Below are positions 6,301-10,070 of a DNA stretch of 10,070 bases, piece after piece. The notes below the pieces were generated by a model. The model was not told where the DNA came from, ran no database searches, and was given only the letters and a program-made list of their open reading frames with translations. The position numbers and the translations under genes are program-made. Each line of letters begins with the position of its first letter. The first letter of the stretch is position 1. Origin of the DNA: Aminidesulfovibrio sp040307135 (GTDB taxonomy: Bacteria; Desulfobacterota; Desulfovibrionia; Desulfovibrionales; Desulfovibrionaceae); contig JAWRKD010000179.1 in the NCBI GenBank assembly GCA_040307135.1, forward strand, positions 1-10,070. Direction: 5' to 3'.

Positions 6301-7833
6301 CTAGCGGAAGAGCGAGAGGAGCCAGTGCTCCACCTCGGGCATGTACCAGGTGGCGACGAGCCCGGCCAGGCTCATGGTGATGGTGTAGGGCAGGGCCAGA
6401 AGCACCATGCGGCCGTAAGACAGCCGGATCACCGGGGCCAGGGCCGAGGTGAGCAGGAAGAGGAAGGCGGCCTGGCCGTTGGGCGTGGCCACGCTGGGGA
6501 TGTTCGTGCCCGTGTTGATGGCCACGGCCAGCATCTCGAACTGTTCGCGGCTCATGGCCCCGGCCGCGGCCTGGAAGGCCTTCTTGGTCTCGGTGATATA
6601 GACCGTGGCCACGAACACGTTGTCGCTGATGGAGGAGAGCAGGCCGTTGGCCACGTAGAAGGCCGCCAGCTGGGCCCGGCCCTCCAGCGCGAGCACGGTC
6701 TGGATCACCGGGGCGAAGAGATGCTGGTCGTGGATCACGGCCACCACGGCGAAAAAGACCACGAGCAGGGCGGTGAAGGGCAGGGCCTCGTGGAAGGCGT
6801 GGCCGATGCGGTGCTCGTCCGTGATGCCGTTCAGGGCCGTGAGGGCCACGATGACCGAAAGCCCGATGAGGCCCACCTCGGCCAGGTGGAAGGCCAGGGC
6901 CAGCACCAGCCAGACGCCCGCGCAGGCCTGGACGAGGAGCCTGGCCTGGCCGGACTTGCCGCGGGCCTCGTCGCGGCGGGCGGCCTCCTCGGCCAGGATG
7001 GAGCGTACGTTGCCCGGGATGGCGTGGCCATAGCCGAAGAGCTTGAAGCGCTCCACCAGGGCGCAGGTGAGAAGCCCCACCAGGAGCACGGGCAGCGAGA
7101 CCGGGGCCACCTTGATGAAGAAGTCCGGGAAGTTCCAGCCCATTTCGTGGCCGATGAGCAGGTTCTGGGGCTCGCCCACCAGGGTGGTCACCCCGCCCAG
7201 GGCCGTGCCCACGGCCCCGTGCATCATGAGGTTGCGCAGGTAGCCGCGGAATTCCTTCAGGTCCGCGCGGTCCAGCTCGCGCACGGCCTCGTCGTCGCGC
7301 AGGTCGCCCTCGCCGCGGTCGGAGACCGAGTGGTGATAGACCCCGTAGAAGCCGTAGGCCACGGCGATGATCACCGCGGTCACGGTGAGGGCGTCCAGGA
7401 AGGCCGAAAGGAAGGCCCCGGCCAGGCAGAAGAGCAGGGAGATGACGATCTTGGAGCGCACCCGCACCAGGATTTTGGTGAAGGTGTACTGGAGCAGGTC
7501 CTTCATGAAGTAGATGCCCGCGACCATGAACATGAGCAGCAGGATCACCGGGAAGTTGTGCAGGGTCTCGTCGTACACGGTCTGGGGGCTGGTCATGCCC
7601 AGGAACACCGCCTCCATGGCCAGCAAGCCGCCAGCGGGCAGGGGGTAGCACTTGAGGGCCATGGCCAGGGTGAAGATGAACTGGCCGATGAGCACCCAGC
7701 CCGTGAGGAAGGGCCCGGCGGTGTGCAGGAGCACGGGGTTGAGCAGGAGGAAGAAGAGGATGGTCAGTTTGTACCAGTGCGGGGCGTTGCCCAGCAGGTT
7801 CTGGTTCAGGGCCTGGGCGATGGTTCTGGCCAC
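6301..7833 (-). CDS. nhaB: Sodium/proton antiporter NhaB
   Basis: Inner-membrane antiporter that expels sodium in exchange for protons, giving salt and alkali tolerance and sodium-gradient control. The product is 510 aa, against about 513 in Escherichia coli NhaB, and is recognisably collinear with it: WYKLTILFFLLLNP (20-33), FIFTLAMALKCYPL (52-65), MFMVAGIYFMKDLL (101-114), FLSAFLDALTV (141-151), GEPQNLLI (220-227), SSISDNVFVAT (400-410) and AINTGTNIPSVATPNGQAAF (438-457). Asp147 and Asp404 lie in membrane segments; Asp147 matches the conserved carboxylate implicated in ion binding in this family. The start is taken as the GTG at 7833, which has an AAGGAG site 7 nt upstream; an in-frame GTG at 7866 adds 11 residues with no ribosome site and no match to the family N terminus. 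It is a single gene with its own terminator, transcribed away from the repeat-rich intergenic region. Confidence 0.96.
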   Translation of the reverse strand: MARTIAQALNQNLLGNAPHWYKLTILFFLLLNPVLLHTAGPFLTGWVLIGQFIFTLAMALKCYPLPAGGLLAMEAVFLGMTSPQTVYDETLHNFPVILLLMFMVAGIYFMKDLLQYTFTKILVRVRSKIVISLLFCLAGAFLSAFLDALTVTAVIIAVAYGFYGVYHHSVSDRGEGDLRDDEAVRELDRADLKEFRGYLRNLMMHGAVGTALGGVTTLVGEPQNLLIGHEMGWNFPDFFIKVAPVSLPVLLVGLLTCALVERFKLFGYGHAIPGNVRSILAEEAARRDEARGKSGQARLLVQACAGVWLVLALAFHLAEVGLIGLSVIVALTALNGITDEHRIGHAFHEALPFTALLVVFFAVVAVIHDQHLFAPVIQTVLALEGRAQLAAFYVANGLLSSISDNVFVATVYITETKKAFQAAAGAMSREQFEMLAVAINTGTNIPSVATPNGQAAFLFLLTSALAPVIRLSYGRMVLLALPYTITMSLAGLVATWYMPEVEHWLLSLFR

Positions 7834-7840
7834 CGGGAAG

Positions 7841-7846
7841 CTCCTT
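7841..7846 (-). promoter_or_regulatory. Ribosome binding site setting the nhaB start
   Basis: AAGGAG on the minus strand with a 7-nt spacer to the GTG at 7833, which fits the known NhaB N terminus better than the GTG at 7866. Confidence 0.8.
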
Positions 7847-7886
7847 GATGAGCAAATGTTACACACGGTTATGCAAGCACGCGGTC

Positions 7887-7908
7887 AACATTACCTTGGC
7901 GTAATGTT
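7887..7908. promoter_or_regulatory. Perfect 8-bp inverted repeat, candidate operator for nhaB
   Basis: AACATTAC (7887-7894) and GTAATGTT (7901-7908) are exact inverted copies around a 6-nt centre. On the minus strand a TTGACC hexamer (7888-7883), a possible -35 box for nhaB, overlaps its edge by two bases. A repressor or LysR-type activator site is plausible. The best -10-like hexamer (TAACAT, 7861-7856) lies 21 nt further, too far for a standard promoter, so the promoter is not settled. Confidence 0.5.
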
Positions 7909-7929
7909 TTGAAACGGATTAGGCAAGGA

Positions 7930-7952
7930 TTTCCGGAAGGGGCGTCCGGAAA
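7930..7952. repeat. Inverted repeat with two TCCGGAA copies
   Basis: TTTCCGGA (7930-7937) and TCCGGAAA (7945-7952) are exact inverted copies with a 7-nt loop. The core TCCGGAA is also directly repeated 13 bp apart. It could be a second protein-binding site or an RNA stem. Confidence 0.5.
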
Positions 7953-7988
7953 CCGGCATGGAGCCATCATGGCGCCCGAGCCGGGAAA

Positions 7989-8014
7989 TCGGCACCGTAT
8001 GGTCACCGTGCCGA
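7989..8014. repeat. Inverted repeat TCGGCAC/GTGCCGA
   Basis: Seven-base exact arms at 7989-7995 and 8008-8014 around 12 nt. It lies in the presumed untranslated leader of the glycosyltransferase gene. Confidence 0.45.
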
Positions 8015-8075
8015 CATCCTTTGCGGCCGTCTCCCGGGTACAAGACCCCCAACCCCTTCCTCGCGCCTCATCACC

Positions 8076-8107
8076 GGACGCGGCGGGCCGCCACTCCCGC
8101 CGCGTCC
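8076..8107. repeat. Perfect 12-bp GC-rich inverted repeat in the glycosyltransferase leader
   Basis: GGACGCGGCGGG (8076-8087) and CCCGCCGCGTCC (8096-8107) pair without mismatch around an 8-nt loop, ending 60 nt before the glycosyltransferase ATG. Neither side has a T-tract, so it is not a standard terminator. A smaller CAAAG/CTTTG stem follows at 8123-8138. An RNA leader structure affecting the downstream gene is plausible. Confidence 0.65.
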
Positions 8108-8167
8108 CCCTCCCGGGCTTGTCAAAGGCGCGGCTTTGTGCTTTCCAAGGGAAACCCCAGGGGAACC

Positions 8168-9154
8168 ATGCGCACCTTTCTGTTCCTGCCGCCCGTGCGG
8201 CGGCCCGCGGGCGGCGTGGCCGTGATTCTACGCCTGGCCGAGGCCCTGCGCCGCTCGGGCCGGGAGGCCGTCCTCGTGGCGCGCGAGCGCTCAGGCTGGC
8301 TGCCCGAAGCCACGGCCGTGCCGGTGCTGGCCTGGGACGACCTGCGGCTGACGCCCGGCGACCTCTGGCTCGTGCCCGAGGGCTGGGTCAACGCCCTGAC
8401 CCCGGGCCTGGAGGCCCGGGCCCGCTGCCTGGTTTATTGCCAGAACTGGGCCTATCTCTTCTCGGCCCTGCCCGAAGGCGTGCAGTGGTCCCGGCTGCCC
8501 GTGGAGTTCCTGGCCGTGTCCGATCCCGTGGCCTGGTTCATGGAGCAGTGCCTGGGACGGCGGCCCGCGGTGCTGCGGCCGGGCATCGACCTGGGCCGCT
8601 TCCGGCCGCTCGCCGCCCCGCCCGCAGGCAGGCCCCGGGTGGCCTTCATGCCGCGCAAGAACAAGGCCCTGGCCCAGCAGATCCGGGCCGTGTTCGAGTC
8701 GCGCAACGGGCCGGACCGGCTGGACTGGCTGGCCATCGACGGCCTGGACTCCCAGGGCGTGGCCCAGGCCCTGCAGCAGGCCCATATCTTTCTGGTCACC
8801 GGCTTTCCCGAGGGCTGCCCCCTGCCGCCCCTGGAGGCCATGGCCTGCGGCTGCCTGCCCGTGGGCTGCAGCGGCTTCGGCGGCTGGGACTACATGCGCC
8901 CGGCCCAGGCCGCCCCGCGCTTCGCGCCCTGGTGGCCCCTGCGCCCTGTCCCCTGGGGCGGCAACGGCTTTTGGTGCGCGGACGGCGACGTGCTGGACGC
9001 AGCCCTTTGCCTGGAGCAGGCCGCGGGCCTGATCGGGCAGGGCGGCCCGGAACTGGCGGCCCTGCTGGCGGCCGGACAGGACACGGCCCGGGCCTACGGC
9101 CTGGAAGCCTTCGAGGCGGCCGTGCCGGAGCTCTGGGCGGAATTGGAACGATGA
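8168..9154 (+). CDS. GT-B fold glycosyltransferase (GT1/GT4-like)
   Basis: Cytoplasmic enzyme that moves a sugar from a nucleotide-sugar donor to an acceptor, probably in surface polysaccharide or protein glycan synthesis; donor and acceptor are unknown. It has 328 aa, on the short side for the fold. The N-terminal part (1-140) is a degenerate Rossmann acceptor domain with the loop PAGGVAVI (13-20). The C-terminal part (157-300) has PRKNK (162-166) and GFPEGCPLPPLEAMACGCLP (212-231), where Glu215 and Glu223 form the E-x7-E donor motif typical of GT4-like enzymes. The start at 8168 is preferred because the Rossmann strand MRTFLFLPP begins there; an AGGGGA site lies 3 nt upstream. The frame stays open upstream to an ATG at 7958, but that extension is Arg/Pro-rich. 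No signal peptide or membrane helix is seen. Its stop overlaps the start of an 18-codon ORF that leads into tatD, so the two genes are probably one operon. Confidence 0.88.
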   Translation: MRTFLFLPPVRRPAGGVAVILRLAEALRRSGREAVLVARERSGWLPEATAVPVLAWDDLRLTPGDLWLVPEGWVNALTPGLEARARCLVYCQNWAYLFSALPEGVQWSRLPVEFLAVSDPVAWFMEQCLGRRPAVLRPGIDLGRFRPLAAPPAGRPRVAFMPRKNKALAQQIRAVFESRNGPDRLDWLAIDGLDSQGVAQALQQAHIFLVTGFPEGCPLPPLEAMACGCLPVGCSGFGGWDYMRPAQAAPRFAPWWPLRPVPWGGNGFWCADGDVLDAALCLEQAAGLIGQGGPELAALLAAGQDTARAYGLEAFEAAVPELWAELER

Positions 9155-9207
9155 ACCGACCTGCGGTGGCCGCAACCCTGGACGCCGCTCTTCAGGAATC
9201 CCCATGA
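9151..9207 (+). CDS. Possible 18-codon bridging ORF between glycosyltransferase and tatD
   Basis: Reads MNRPAVAATLDAALQESP. Its ATG overlaps the glycosyltransferase stop as ATGA (9151-9154), and its TGA overlaps the TatD ATG as ATGA (9204-9207). This is the exact geometry of translational coupling at both ends. No good ribosome site precedes it (GGCGGA is about 10 nt away). It may be a coupling peptide or simply chance; I do not recognise the peptide. Confidence 0.2.
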   Translation: MNRPAVAATLDAALQESP

Positions 9208-10022
9208 GCAAGAAGAAGACGCGGCAGGAGCCCGAATCCCTGGGACTGCCTCCGGGCGGCGTGGACAGCCACGCCCATCTGGATATGGAGGCCTACGACA
9301 TGGGCCTGGACGCGCTCTTTGCGCGGGCCCGGGCCTGCGGCGTGGCCCGCATCGGCAACGTGTTCCTGGGGCCGGAGGCCTACCTGGCCCACCGCGGCCT
9401 GTTCGCGCAGCGCCCCGAGGTCTTCTTCCTGCTGGCCGAGCACCCCAACGACACGGCCGGGTTCGACGAGGCCCGGGCCGCGCGGCTGCACGAGTGCCTG
9501 CGCAACGACCCGCGCATCCGGGCCGTGGGCGAGACCGGCCTGGACTTCTACTGGAAGGACGTGGAGCCCGCCGAGCAGGAGGCCGCCTTCCGGCTCCACC
9601 TGGACCTGGCCCGGCAACTGGACCTGCCGCCCGTGATCCACAGCCGCGACGCGGCCGAGCGTGTGCTCGCCGTGCTCGACGACATGGGCTTCCGGGACCG
9701 GCCCCTGCTCTGGCACTGCTTTGGCCACGGGCCGGACCTGGCCCGGGAGATTCTGTGCCGGGGCTGGCACGTGAGCATCCCGGGCACCGTGACCTATGCC
9801 AAGGCCGACGATCTGCGCGCGGCCGTGGCCGAGATTCCCCTGGAGCGCATGGTCATCGAGACCGACTGTCCGTTCCTGGCGCCCGAGCCCTGGCGCGGCA
9901 AGCAGAACCATCCGGCCCTGGTGGGCTTCACGGCCCAGGCCGTGGCCCGGATCAAGGGCCTGGACCCGGCCGGAGTCTGGCTGGCCTGCGGCGACACGGC
10001 GCGGCGTTTCTTCGGCCTCTAG
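9204..10022 (+). CDS. TatD-family metal-dependent hydrolase (putative DNase)
   Basis: Cytoplasmic amidohydrolase-fold enzyme; characterised TatD proteins act as magnesium-dependent 3'-5' exonucleases on DNA or RNA. It has 272 aa, close to the usual 260. Metal-site residues are all present: His23 and His25 in DSHAHLD, Glu110 in AVGETGLDFYW, His146 in PVIHSRDA, His171 in WHCFGHG and Asp221 in IETDCPFLAPE. RGKQNHPA (231-238) follows, as in the family. Two motif positions differ from the common forms: AEHPND where many members have GIHP, and HCFG where many have HCFS. It may belong to a separate TatD subgroup. The N-terminal MSKKKTRQEP tail is basic and extends beyond the fold. The ATG at 9204 has AGGA 6 nt upstream. 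The gene sits in the twin-arginine operon in Escherichia coli, but no tat export gene is near here. Confidence 0.93.
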   Translation: MSKKKTRQEPESLGLPPGGVDSHAHLDMEAYDMGLDALFARARACGVARIGNVFLGPEAYLAHRGLFAQRPEVFFLLAEHPNDTAGFDEARAARLHECLRNDPRIRAVGETGLDFYWKDVEPAEQEAAFRLHLDLARQLDLPPVIHSRDAAERVLAVLDDMGFRDRPLLWHCFGHGPDLAREILCRGWHVSIPGTVTYAKADDLRAAVAEIPLERMVIETDCPFLAPEPWRGKQNHPALVGFTAQAVARIKGLDPAGVWLACGDTARRFFGL

Positions 10023-10040
10023 CTCCCGGGCGGAGGACAA

Positions 10041-10070
10041 AAAAGAACGGGCCGGCGTGAAGCCGGCCCG
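10041..10070 (+). terminator. Terminator-like hairpin after tatD, cut by the window end
   Basis: CGGGCCGGC (10048-10056) and GCCGGCCCG (10062-10070) pair perfectly over 9 bp with loop GTGAA. An A-rich run (AAAAAA, 10039-10044) precedes it, as in bidirectional terminators. The T-tract expected on the plus strand would lie just past the window, so the call is strong but incomplete. Confidence 0.75.

Larger units (their letters stand above)
7834..8167. other. Divergent intergenic region rich in inverted repeats
   Basis: These 334 bases separate nhaB (minus) from the glycosyltransferase gene (plus). I see no gene in them. The part from about 7850 to 7930 is clearly more AT-rich than its surroundings and should hold the promoters. 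At least six inverted repeats follow one another: 7887-7908, 7930-7952, 7963-7973, 7989-8014, 8076-8107 and 8123-8138. Open frames cross the region into the glycosyltransferase gene, but their translation is Arg/Pro-rich and unlike the real protein. No riboswitch class or tRNA was recognised. Confidence 0.7.

Noticed and set aside
5702..7855. Open frame of 717 codons on the minus strand, and a 637-codon plus-strand frame at 5935-7848
   Set aside because: Both are rich in Gly, Pro, His and Arg, have no recognisable domain, and lie over nhaB and the HAD gene, which match known families in full. Long shadow frames are expected where third positions are nearly all G or C.
7958..8167. N-terminal extension of the glycosyltransferase from the ATG at 7958
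   Set aside because: The 70 added residues are Arg/Pro/Ser-rich, have no fold pattern and cross the perfect 12-bp stem; the Rossmann strand starts at the ATG at 8168.

Overview
The window is a GC-rich chromosomal stretch with very strong G/C bias at third codon positions. It carries nine confidently recognised protein genes. The gene set (a periplasmic AMIN/amidase_3 cell-wall amidase, a TRAP transporter, a 'soluble P-type ATPase' HAD protein, NhaB and TatD) together with the base composition suggests a Desulfovibrio-like sulfate-reducing member of the Desulfobacterota. That placement comes from gene content and composition only and is moderately secure. I see no rRNA, tRNA, IS element, CRISPR array, prophage gene or attachment site.

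Layout. (1) 1-2138, plus strand: the 3' part of an N-acetylmuramoyl-L-alanine amidase gene that runs in from before base 1, followed 5 nt later by a patatin-like phospholipase. (2) 2128-5626, minus strand: a four-gene operon read tetR, dctP, dctQ, dctM, i.e. a TetR-family regulator and a complete three-part TRAP uptake system. The last bases of dctM overlap the end of the patatin gene by 11 bp, tail to tail. A perfect-arm palindrome with a repeated half-site lies just before tetR and is the best operator candidate; dctP is bounded by an RNA hairpin on each side. (3) 5762-6232, plus strand: a small HAD-superfamily protein. It converges on nhaB (minus strand, 6301-7833) across a clear bidirectional intrinsic terminator. 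(4) 7834-8167: a 334-bp divergent intergenic region dense in inverted repeats. (5) 8168-10022, plus strand: a GT-B glycosyltransferase and a TatD-family metallohydrolase, with an 18-codon ORF bridging them by ATGA overlaps, then a terminator-like hairpin that reaches the window edge.

How the genes work together: the amidase and patatin genes look like one transcription unit acting at the envelope (peptidoglycan and lipid). The tetR-dctPQM block looks like a self-contained, self-regulated cation-driven carboxylate importer. NhaB is a sodium/proton antiporter. TRAP carriers generally use a sodium gradient, so the two may be linked energetically, but nothing in the sequence shows co-regulation.

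Most of the window is ordinary core metabolism and transport. I did not find a new defence or mobile system. The points worth a second look are regulatory: the tetR operator region, the hairpins around dctP, the structured nhaB/glycosyltransferase intergenic region, the 18-codon bridging ORF and the overlapping convergent gene ends.
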